In this document: positions 56,001 through 64,000 of the stretch, piece after piece
Position numbering within the stretch: the first letter of the stretch is position 1
How the letters are laid out: each line of letters opens with the position of its first letter
DNA from: Anomaloglossus baeobatrachus
Taxonomy: Eukaryota > Chordata > Amphibia > Anura > Aromobatidae
Assembly: GCF_048569485.1 (NCBI RefSeq)
Contig: NC_134355.1
Span: 560,907,642 to 560,971,641 of the forward strand
Direction of reading: 5' to 3'
Length of the DNA: 64,000 nt
Notes under the pieces: generated by a model
What the model saw: the letters and a program-made list of their open reading frames with translations, nothing else
The model's database searches: none
What the model was told of the DNA's origin: nothing
Program-made: the position numbers and the translations under genes

Positions 56001-57461
56001 GTGTTATCGGATGCCAATTTCGTTGGAGTAATCCAGGACCAGGACTTGTGGAAAGACATCAAGCTGGCCTATGATGGTGACGTATTTCTTGCTGCCCCCC
56101 CGAATGATGTAACACTTGTTCTTCGGAATGGTGTGTGGTTGAGAGAGCGACACATTTATGTCCCGGAGGCCGTAAGACTTCGGGTTCTCAAGTTGGTCCA
56201 TGACTCCGTGTTGGCTGGTCATAGGGGGGTACAGAAGACGCAGGAATTTCTGAGCCGTTTCTTCTGGTGGCCTACCTGTTTAAAGGATGTGAAGGACTAT
56301 GTCCACTCATGTGTGGTTTGTGCCCGGTGCAAGGTCCCTCGTGTGGCTCCTACGGGACTCCTCCAACCGTTACCCGTGCCATCTCGCCCTTGGGGGTCTA
56401 TCTCCATGGATTTTATTGTGGAGTTGCCAGTCTCAGGCGGGCACAATACCATTTTAGTGGTGGTGGATCGATTGACTAAAGCGGCTCACTTCATTCCGTG
56501 TACCGGTCTTCCCTCAGCCGCAGAGACAGTGGATTTGGTTATCTAGAACGTATTCCGATTGCATGGGGTACCAGACGAGATCATCTCTGACCGGGGCGTG
56601 CAGTTCACGTCTAGATTCTGGAAGGGGTTTTGTACGGCACTCCAGATTGATGTCTGTTTGTCTTCTGCATACCATCCTCAGACAAATGGGCAAACCGAAC
56701 GGACGAATCAAACCCTGGAACAATACCTTCGATGTTATGTCAGCCATCTCCAAGACGATTGGTTGAAGATGCTTCCGTTGGCGGAGTTCTCATATAACAA
56801 CACTCAGAGCAGCTCCACTAAGGTAACGCCCTTTTTCGCTAACCTGGGTTACCATCCGACTGTTTTGCCTAGGTCACCGGTTGCGGTTTCGGTGCCAGCG
56901 GTGGAGGACAGATTGACAGAACTACGACAAAATCTGGAGGTTCTAAAGGACACTGTGGCTATGGCCCAGGAGCGTTACAAGAGGTCGGCAGACACTCACC
57001 GGAAACCGGCACCCATGTACAAGGTAGGGGACTCTGTATGGTTATCCACCAAAAACCTGAGATTGGGTGTTCCTTCGCAGAAGCTGGGTCAGAAATTCAT
57101 CGGTCCGTTCAAGATCACCGGGATCGTGAGCCCTGTGGCCTGTCGGCTACGGTTACCGCACCATCTAAAGGTACACCCGGTCTTTCATGTGTCTCTCCTC
57201 AAACCCGTTTCCCCTAATACGTTTCATGGTCGTGTTGTGCCCCCTCCTCCGCCTGTGATGGTCGACGGCGAGGAGCAGTTCGTGGTTGAGGACATTATTG
57301 ACTCCCGGCTCCATCGTCGTCGGCTCCAGTATCTGGTACGTTGGCAGGGGTACGCCCCCGAGGACGATTCCTGGGAACCGGTGGGTAACATTCGGGCACC
57401 CCGGAAGATTGCCCAGTTTCATCGACGTTTCCCGGACAAGCCTGGCCCTGATCCGTCCTGA
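53082..57461 (+). mobile_element. Gypsy gag-pol region
   Basis: Parts in order: N-terminal coiled-coil stretch (QQEMEAVQNKLRDVEAQL); capsid region (FRGFVNQCILFF, ALAWANPM); CCHC zinc knuckle CFYCGQSDHFLIDC near 53970; aspartic protease DSGAGGNF near 54225; reverse transcriptase with YLDDIL near 55165; RNase H with VDASDYALGAIL near 55610; integrase with an HHCC zinc finger (about 56195-56335) and DDE core (MDFIVELP onwards); chromodomain (RLQYLVRWQGYAPEDDSWEP) near 57330-57400. Gag and pol are in one frame, as in many vertebrate chromoviruses. The chromodomain is thought to direct integration by reading histone marks. Confidence 0.93.
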
Positions 57462-57485
57462 GGCCGTCTCTGGGGGGGGGAGTAA

Positions 57486-58126
57486 TGTCAGGTTTCCAGG
57501 TTTTCCAGTTCTCTTTTGAATGAGCTTGCCCTCGGTTAACATGGAGTTTACTGTTCTGTTGCCCTACTTCCTGTCCAGCTGCTTAAAAGGCCGCCTCTAA
57601 GCCTAGTCCAGTGCCTGAGTATACTGCTTGCTGTGTGCTCCTGCTTTGCTGCTGCTAATCCTGATTGCCTTTGGATCCTCCTAAAGACTACCGACCGACC
57701 GACTCTGGACCTTACCCGGTTTCTCTAAGCTGTGCCCGGATTCTGTCTGCCATCTTCGGTCAGCACTCTGCCCGGTTCTCTCTGGTTCGTAACCACTCTG
57801 GACAATCATTCCGTACGGACACTCCTGGACTTTTACCGCTTGCCCCTTGTGTCCCGGCTGCGGCGCATTTAGGCCTTCCGGGGTGATTGCCGGACAGTCC
57901 CTGTATAGGGGTTCGCTCTGGTGGTCTCCCTGGGGGAGTCCGGTGCGTGGCCCCGGGAATTCCCTTCGCTCCGTTTCGGAAAGGTATTTTGTGTATTTGT
58001 ACTGCTGTGTTTTCCGTTGTGTATCTACCGTGGTTACATATTATAAAACATCTTGTACCAGGAACTCGTCTCTGATTGTCATTGCCCTACGCTATCGAAA
58101 GCCTCAGAACATATATAAGTATTACA
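57486..58126 (+). repeat. Gypsy 3' LTR
   Basis: Same 641-bp sequence as 52406-53046; one difference seen near the 3' end (position 58101 against 53021). Ends AAGTATTACA and is followed by the CTGCT duplication. Confidence 0.95.
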
Positions 58127-58131
58127 CTGCT
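58127..58131. repeat. Target-site duplication CTGCT (right)
   Basis: Matches 52401-52405 exactly. Confidence 0.9.
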
Positions 58132-58717
58132 CGCCGGAATCTGCAGCTATTTTTTAGCTGCGGTAGTACAGCGAAATAGCTGCGGTAAACCTGCGGACAT
58201 TCATGCGGCTTACCTGCGGAAGTCCCGGCCCTATCTCCATAGTGGAGCGCGGGAATTCCGCAGGTAATTCCGCAGAAATAATTGACATGCAATTACGTGC
58301 GGCTGTGGGACATCCGCAGCATATTCTGCAGCCGCACGTATCCGCAGCATGGACACAGCACTCCCCATGTCCCATAGGATAACATGGGGAGTATCTGTAC
58401 ATGCTGAAACCTGCGGATTTATCTGGAAAATTCAGAAAATCCGCGGATTTTCCGCAGATTTAATCTCCTGTAGGCACATAGCCTAAGAAAGGTAACAGCT
58501 TGGAAAAAAGATTCTGTATGCAATGTCATTTCTTGATTTAAATATGTTCTTGCTAGCCAAGTGGGCAGTCTCATGCAATGACTGTGTAAGGGTGAGCTTT
58601 TTGTGGACACCTGAAAGCTCCTAAACGGGCGTCTATGGACAGACTTTGCTCAAGTCATTCTGCTTAGATCAGCAGCCAGTCCTGTGTTGTGACTTTAGAC
58701 TAGGACAAAAGAGATAC

Positions 58718-58838
58718 CTTCCTGGAGCTCGGTCAGCTGTCTCTGCAGTTTCTGTAGCTGGTTTTGCAATCTCTCAGAATGGTTAGAGCCGTCGTCTAGT
58801 TGTCTACGTAGAGATACAATCTGTATGCCAGCCTCATC
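58718..58838 (-). CDS. CROCC: CROCC coding exon (first of the eight in the window)
   Basis: 121 nt, encoding 40 residues plus one base: begins DEAGIQIVSLRRQL and ends LQRQLTELQE. The acceptor is TTTTCAG|GAT and the donor AAG|GTATCT, leaving phase 1. The leftover G pairs with AA at the start of the next exon to give Glu. The segment corresponds to human rootletin DELRTQTSALNRQL. It is pure heptad coiled coil. Exons further upstream are not found before the right edge; the intron there is filled by a MITE, a Tc1 and a LINE. Confidence 0.85.
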
Positions 58839-59279
58839 CTGAAAATGGCAAAAAATTACATTAGTTGTTGGTAAAAACATGCAGGAGGACAGATTTAGAT
58901 GACATGCGAAGACCGCTCACAGAACAACAGGCACTTGTGTCTTCAAAGGTTACAAAATCTGTGGCATTACTTGGAGATTATATGAAATTATCTATATTAA
59001 ACTCATTTTCATTTCTGCAACCTAAATAATGCTGTGACAAAGCAACTTCTATATTAGTAACAGTTACCATAAACTCTCATGCATATAGCAGAGAGAAATG
59101 AAAACAAGTTTAATATGTACTAAGTATATACTGTATATTATCTGCAAAGACTCTTCTTGAATAAATGGACGTGTGCATGCTCAACCTTTGCTCCATTCAT
59201 TTTCCACGTGACTGATGAAGATAATGACACCAGTCCAAATCTATCAGTAATTAGAAAGCAATCCTACCACTTCGTGTAA
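58839..59279. other. CROCC intron, no recognised feature
   Basis: AT-rich intronic sequence upstream of the exon at 58718; no repeat ends recognised. Confidence 0.4.
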
Positions 59280-59918
59280 GGCCTCTTTCACACGTCCGTG
59301 AAAATCACGCACGTTTTTCACAGACGTGTCAGAGGTGCGTATTGCCCTCGGTGTGCCGTGTTTATGGCACACGTGTGTTCTCCGTGTGCTATCCGTGATA
59401 ACACACGGTGAAGAGGAACTTTCTACTCACTTGTCCCTGGCGTCACTGTCCATTGTGCTGATCTTCGGTTTCCGGTCCTGCCGACTCCCCGCTGCTGCTG
59501 CTTCCGGCCACAGTGAAGTAAATATTCAATTAGCATAATGAGCGGCGGTCGGCAGCAAGTGACAGCAGCGGCAGAGACTGCATGGCTGGAGAAGGTGAGT
59601 ACAGTTTTATTTTTTTTTCTCACATACTCATGTCTTCTCTCCGGTGCCTGTCACACGGAACACATCCGTGTGGTCCGTTTGTATTACGTGTGACACGTTT
59701 GCATTCCGTGTGACACCCGTGATGCCAGAGAGAAAATGGACATGTCGGCGTGAGAAACACACGGACACACGTAAGTACGGAACGGACACACGTTCGGTGC
59801 GCAAATACTTATGTGTGTCCAAAACCATAGGAATACCTAGGTCAACGTGTGTACGTATCTCCGGTACGTGAGAAAACTGCCAAACACGTACCGGAGGGAC
59901 GTACGTGTGAAAGAGGCC
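59280..59918. mobile_element. CACACGTCCGTG-family MITE with exact TAA duplication
   Basis: TIRs GGCCTCTTTCACACGTCCGTG and GGGACGTACGTGTGAAAGAG plus GCC. TAA at 59277-59279 and 59919-59921. Collinear with 30311-30910, including AATTAGCATAATGAGCGGCG and GACATGTCGGCGTGAGAAAC blocks; interior hairpin potential is high. Confidence 0.9.
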
Positions 59919-59934
59919 TAAAATAGCTGGGTCA

Positions 59935-61198
59935 ACTGATGGCCTATATAAAAACGTGTCTCATTACCAAGGTGCCACACAAGAAACGCTCATGTTGGGT
60001 AAAACATGTGAGCTCTCTCAAGACCTTTGCAAGCTTATTATTGCAAAACATACTGATGGCATTGGTTACAGTGTAATTTCTAAACTACTGAAGGCCCCAA
60101 TGAGCACTGTTAGAGCCATAATTCGGAAGTGAAAACAACATCAATATTCATCCTAAACCGGCCATAATCAGGTGCTCCCTGCAAGATTTCAGACAAAGGA
60201 ATGAAAAGAATTATCAGAAGAGTTGTCCAAGAGCCAAGAACCTGTGGAGAGCTACAGACTAAACTGAAATCAACATGTACAATTGTTTCAAAGAAAATCA
60301 TAAGTAATACACTTATCCTCTATGGCTTGTGCGCAGGCTTACCATGCAAAATTTGTTGCTAAACAAAAAGCATGTTCAAGCACATTTAAAGTTTGATCAA
60401 CAACATTTACACAAGCCTGTGAAATACTGGGAGAATAGAGGCTGGTCAGATGAGACCAAACTAGAACTTTGGATGCCATAATACACACAATGTTTGGAGT
60501 CCAAAAGGCACTACTTATCACCCCAAAAAGACCATACCAACAGTGAAGATGGGTGGAAACATCATGGTGTTGGGCTGTTTTTCAGAAAACGGCACTGGCA
60601 AACTTCACATACTTGAAGGATGGATGAATTGACAAATGTACTAAGACATTCTTGATAAAAACCTGCTGCTATCTACCGGGATGATGAAAAATAAACAAGG
60701 GTGGACATTTCAGCAAGACAATGATCCCAAACACACAGCCAAGAAACCTCACAATTGATTTCAGAGAAAGAAAATAAAGATCAGAGAAAGAAAATAAAGA
60801 TGCTAGAATGGCCCAGTCTATCTCCTGACCTGAATCCAATAGACAATTTGTGGAAGGAACTAAAGCTCAGAGTTCATAGAAGGAGCCCACAGAACCTTCA
60901 TCCTTTGAAGCGTATTTGTATGGAAGAATGGACCAAAATCACACCTGAGCAATGCATGCAACCATTTTCGCCATACAGGAGGCATCCTGAAGCTGTCATC
61001 ACCAACAAAAGCTTCTGTATGAAGTATTAAATAATGTTCAGAAAGCGTGTTCAATGGTGTTTCCCTGTGTCATTTCTCATTATTACACTAAATTATCTAT
61101 GTTTTGATTTCTTCATTTCTGTGCATTGGATGGGTTGTTACTGACATCTGGTGAGAAATTCATGTCAATAGCACCTTTAGAAATAACTTTGCTTAGAA

Positions 61199-61200
<2 letters not shown>
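59935..61200 (+). mobile_element. Tc1-type DNA transposon, decayed
   Basis: Most of a Tc1 copy on the plus strand: leader, transposase pseudogene and 3' flank ending CATGTCAATAGCACCTTTAG and AAATA. The 5' TIR is missing or unrecognisable next to the MITE at 59918. The 3' end runs into an (AT)n tract. Confidence 0.8.
59995..61030 (+). pseudogene. Tc1 transposase pseudogene
   Basis: Fragments in several frames cover the protein: HTDGIGYSVISKLLKAPMS-like HTH (about 60050-60130), RIIRRVVQEPRTCGELQ (about 60210), [10 protein letters not shown] (about 60445), [13 protein letters not shown] (about 60545), [13 protein letters not shown] (about 60712) and EWPSLSPDLNPIDNLWKELK (60812-60870), ending VITNKSFCMKY at 61030. 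All catalytic boxes are recognisable but stops and shifts are numerous. A 20-bp piece (CAGAGAAAGAAAATAAAGAT) is tandemly duplicated at 60761-60800. Confidence 0.85.

Positions 61201-61292
<92 letters not shown>
61200..61292. repeat. (AT)n microsatellite
   Basis: About 90 bp of TA/AT dinucleotide repeat with a TTTACTG interruption near 61236; directly follows the Tc1 3' end. Confidence 0.95.
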
Positions 61293-61296
<4 letters not shown>

Positions 61297-61869
61297 CTTC
61301 AGCAGTTCAGGACAAAGAGTGCAAAAAAGAGTCACATATGTGCACTTCCCTCTATGCAAGGCTGGGCTCTGCACAACAGGTTCCTTGGGCTACAGAGCCG
61401 TGTTTTCAGGATTAGAGGGCACTCAGTGGTCGACCCGCACCGATCAGTAAGTTATCCCCTACCTCATGATCATCCTTTACTATATAACAAATGACCATTT
61501 TAATAATCCACTCAGTACTAAATTGTACCTGTATTCCTGTATGTGAATTTTGGTTGCAGCTAATTTTTTACTTGTTATGTGAAGAATTTGGGAGGATCAT
61601 CTTTTAACCTTATAGAAAGTGTTTACAGCTAAACTACATTTTATTTAAGTACAATGTTTGAACAATAAAAATTCTTAGTAACTGTGCAAAACATATTAAA
61701 CAAGTTACTTTCAGTGACCGGAGAAAGGGGGTGAGGAGGTTCGCTGGCCGTGAACATGGCCATCTGTGGCTATTCTTCTGCCATTCTGAGTAGCTATGTT
61801 CTATTTGATATTGGTTGTTTCCTCCCAAGAATTTATTTTTTATGTTTTACCAACTAGATTACAATTTCA
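61293..61869. other. CROCC intron, no recognised feature
   Basis: AT-rich; nothing coding recognised. Confidence 0.4.
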
Positions 61870-63630
61870 TTGATGTGCCTGCCCCCGTTCTTCAATAGGG
61901 AATTCCTCTGCTGGACTGGGATGTGGTTGTTGTTAGCGTTGTTGTTATTATCTTCATTTAATAGGTGTCTTGTGCCCTGTGACACTCTATATTGTGGTTC
62001 CTTTCCCCCCCAGATCTCCAAGAATTTGAAAATTGTCCAGGATTTTGTCCCTGGACAATTAATGTTAGCGTTGCTCCTTTTCTTCTTGTTTTCTCTTTCT
62101 GACTTCTTAGTCTTTCCTCAGCTTTCTTTTTCAACCAGATCTCTTATTTCCTTTCTACTCTTTCCCTGTTCTTACTGTTTCCTTCCCTTTCCCTAGTCTT
62201 TTACAAAAATGTCGCCAGATCATTACCCTGAATTAACATTGGGCTCCTTAAATGTCAGAAGTTTACACAGCCCTGAGACAAGGTCCATTTTACTAAACCT
62301 CCTTTACAAAAGGAGGATGGATGTTGCATTTCTGCAGGAAATCCATTTCTGCCAAAATAAACCTCATAAGATTTCTAATTACAGGTTTCCCATGGCTTAC
62401 TATAGCCCTTTACCTGATTCAAAATCCAGAGGTTGCTGCATGCTTATTTCAAGCTCGGTACCCTGGGAGTTATCTGAGACTCACACTGATCGAGAGACAT
62501 CTGCTGATGGTCAAGGGTCTCATTGCATCTCAAGGATCTCATTGCATCCAACAAGGTCACGTTCGCATTCGTGTAACTTCCTAACTCAGATGAAGACACA
62601 GCACTCTACACCTACCTAAATCAACAGGCGATATTCGCAGAAGGAATATTGATCCTAAGGGATGACTTCAACATAGTCTTTGACCCATCTGTGGACAATT
62701 CCAAGGGAGGTTCTTCCCTTTCATGCCCCAAAAGACGTCTATTAAAATGTCTCCAGGACTTTCAGTTGATTGGCACATGGCGCTAGCTACAACCTAAAGC
62801 CAGGGATTTTTCCGTTTATTCTAACTTTGATGATGTCTATAAGATTGACTATTTTTTATTAAAACATCAAAGACAATACTCTACTCTACTCCAAAGAGCC
62901 AATATTGACAATATCTTCTTCTCAGACCACGTGCTGGTGAGTGTCTCCACTGCTTTACTTTCCTTATTATCAAGCAATGCCAATTGCACTTGAACTCGTC
63001 TCTTCTCTATGACCCCATTGTGATGTCAGACCTACAGAAGTCTGTTGACAGATACTACCCTTGTATTGTATTGCATCGTTTAGTCCTGCAGGCTTCCCTC
63101 TTCTTTTTGGGAGAACATGCGGTAGGTGATACGTAAAAATACAAATCTTATTTCAGACCTGGAGCCAGCGCTTGTCCTTCTCAATCAATTTGATATACCC
63201 TTAAAAACCTAGCGGTATTCGATATTAAGACATCTAATCATGACTGCAAGAGCATGTATTCCCCTACTTTGGAAGAAAGATACTGCCCGACAATTTCCCT
63301 ATGGTTTGCCAAGGTAAACGAGGTGATGTTAATGGAACAACTTACTTCTACAATTAATAACTCTTATAATCACAATACCTGGTTTTACAGGATGAAACTT
63401 AGAGCGTTGGATGACTATCTGGCTCTTTTGGGGGAGAACTAATCTGTGCTCTTTGTGCCTCATCTGGGAACACTTTTTCATTTTACCGTTCATCCCTTTC
63501 CTTGCCCCCTCCCTTGTCCCAACCCTCACCTCTCCTCGTTGTGCTCCTTCTTGTGCTGTTCTTCTTTTCTGCTTTTTTTCTTTACTCTCCGCTTATTTTT
63601 TTGCTTACTCTCATGTCTGGTTGCTACAAT
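61870..63630 (+). mobile_element. L1/Tx1-like LINE remnant (endonuclease end plus ORF2 tail)
   Basis: Pyrimidine-rich sequence before ORF2, then the endonuclease domain (62209-62960), a deletion of the RT part, and a segment resembling the ORF2 C-terminus (63254-63442). The T/C-rich 3' part ends at a MITE at about 63640. Plus strand, antisense to CROCC. Confidence 0.6.
62209..62960 (+). pseudogene. L1-like apurinic endonuclease domain, degraded
   Basis: LGSLNVRSLHSPETRSILL and VAFLQEIHFCQNKPHK (the N-terminal LN..G/S..SP.KR and FLQE.H boxes of L1-type endonuclease) and MLISSSVPWELSETHTD in the first frame to 62619. In other frames, FNIVFDPSVDNSKGGSS, FQLIGTW, YKIDYFLL and FSDHVLVSVS (the S-D-H catalytic end). 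At least two frame changes. Not a host gene. Confidence 0.8.
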
Positions 63631-63642
63631 CGGCTTAAGTAA

Positions 63643-64000
63643 AGCCTGCTTTACACGTTACAATTAAACATGTGATCTCGTATGCGATCGCACACGCCCC
63701 CATCGTATGTGCGGCACGTTCAATTTGTTGCTCGTGTCGCACAAACGATTAAATCCCATCACACGTACTTACCTTCCATACGACCTCGCTGTGGGCAGCA
63801 AACAACCACTTCCTGTAGTGGGAGGGACGTTCGGCGTCACATCGACGTCACACGGCAGCCGGCCAATAGAAGCGGAGGGGCGGAGATGGGCAGAACGTAA
63901 ACATCCCGCCCACCTCCTTCCTTCCGCATTGCAGGCAGGACGCAGGTAAGATGTGTTCATCGTTCCCGGGGTGTCACACACAGCGATGTGTGCTGCCTCG
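63643..64000. mobile_element. TTTACACG-family MITE (copy 8), running off the right edge
   Basis: Starts AGCCTGCTTTACACGTTAC preceded by TAA. Family order then follows: GCGATCGCACACGCCCCCAT, GTGTCGCACAAACGA, GACGTCACACGGCAGCCGGC, AGAAGCGGAGGGGCGGAGAT, GTTCCCGGGGTGTCACACAC. It is closest to copy 1 (1843-2389). Confidence 0.85.

Larger units (their letters stand above)
52406..58126 (+). mobile_element. Ty3/gypsy chromovirus, full length (5.7 kb), very young
   Basis: Two 641-bp LTRs with one visible difference flank a 4.4-kb internal region with gag, protease, RT, RNase H, integrase and a C-terminal chromodomain, the order of chromoviruses. A purine tract (about 57472-57484) precedes the 3' LTR. 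A perfect 5-bp CTGCT duplication surrounds it. It looks almost whole, with about one break in its long coding region. LTR identity near 99.8 percent implies very recent insertion. It is antisense to CROCC and lies in the intron between the exons at 50238 and 58718. Confidence 0.95.
52346..58483. mobile_element. GGCTATGTGCCCA-type MITE split by a gypsy element
   Basis: The left part is 52346-52405, the right part 58127-58483. Ends GGCTATGTGCCCATGAGAG and GTAGGCACATAGCC. Interior AATCCGCGGATT, CTGCGG and CATGTCCCATAGGATAACAT pieces match the 14457-14836 type. The gypsy insertion duplicated CTGCT. Confidence 0.8.
32072..58838 (-). other. CROCC: CROCC (rootletin) locus, 3' part: last eight coding exons and seven introns
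   Basis: The eight exons below splice into an uninterrupted ~479-residue coiled coil that I recognise as the C-terminus of rootletin; I aligned it with my memory of the human protein, not with a database. Rootletin forms the ciliary rootlet and, at centrosomes, the linker between centriole bases. All introns have GT-AG ends. Six of seven junctions are phase 0. The upstream exons lie beyond 64000. The introns (up to ~8.8 kb) are mostly mobile elements. One heptad near the 37408/46551 exon junction appears to be missing relative to human. Confidence 0.9.

Noticed and set aside
53082-57461. Domesticated gag/pol-derived host gene
   Set aside because: Flanked by near-identical LTRs and a perfect 5-bp duplication, so it is a young transposable element.
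61200-61292. (AT)n tract as an origin or regulatory element
   Set aside because: An ordinary microsatellite at a transposon end; nothing else supports a function.
62209-62619. Endonuclease-like gene of the host
   Set aside because: Motifs are those of L1-type LINE endonuclease, the frame is broken downstream, and other LINE parts follow.
1-64000. tRNA, rRNA or snRNA genes and tRNA-derived SINE promoters
   Set aside because: I looked for conserved A/B-box-like pairs and known small-RNA motifs by eye and found none convincing; a dedicated scan was not possible.

Overview
The window looks like a piece of a large, repeat-rich vertebrate genome, most likely an anuran amphibian. That is an inference from the mix of DIRS-type, Ty3/gypsy chromovirus, Tc1, CR1-like and L1/Tx1-like elements, from very dense families of short terminal-inverted-repeat elements (MITEs), and from one spliced vertebrate gene. 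There is no prokaryotic organisation: no operons and no closely packed long reading frames.

Host gene. The only host gene I can support is the 3' end of CROCC (rootletin, the coiled-coil protein of the ciliary rootlet and centrosome linker). It lies on the minus strand. Eight coding exons are recoverable from 58838 down to the stop codon at 32072, encoding about 479 C-terminal residues. Seven of the eight exons are joined through phase-0 junctions; only the first junction is phase 1. The rest of the gene lies beyond the right edge. A poly(A) signal candidate sits at 31930-31935. Everything from about 32 kb to 64 kb is therefore CROCC exon, intron or 3'UTR, and the introns are packed with mobile elements.

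Left part (1-32 kb), intergenic or another gene's flank. 1-2.6 kb: gypsy gag/LTR fragment inserted into a Tc1 copy whose terminal repeat also holds a MITE. 3.1-9 kb: a DIRS-type tyrosine-recombinase retrotransposon on the minus strand. 9.4-10.7 kb: an almost perfect 1.28-kb inverted repeat with ~600-bp arms. 11.2-17.5 kb: chains of MITEs, often exactly 3 bp apart. 17.9-20.1 kb: a non-autonomous hAT element with an 8-bp target duplication and a 1-kb, 30-bp-period minisatellite inside. 20.5-22 kb: a CR1-like LINE. 24-25.2 kb: a solo LTR. 25.6-31.3 kb: more MITEs.

Right part (32-64 kb), CROCC. The introns hold a Tc1 that contains a 3-kb MITE, which itself contains further MITEs (39.3-43.3 kb); L1/Tx1-like remnants, one ending about 15 bp from a CROCC splice donor; a second solo LTR of the same family; a DIRS remnant inside a Tc1; a very young, almost whole Ty3/gypsy chromovirus (52.4-58.1 kb) inside a MITE and antisense to CROCC; another Tc1; and an L1-like endonuclease fragment.

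The strongest unifying pattern is that ten elements from four differently ended MITE families carry exact 3-bp target duplications, share a terminal grammar (GGC near the tip, CACACG/GCACG about 10 bp inside), and repeatedly stack on one another with exactly 3 bp between them. This suggests one PIF/Harbinger-like mobilising system, but no transposase for it is visible here. I did not find CRISPR arrays, rRNA, recognisable tRNA genes or a second host gene.
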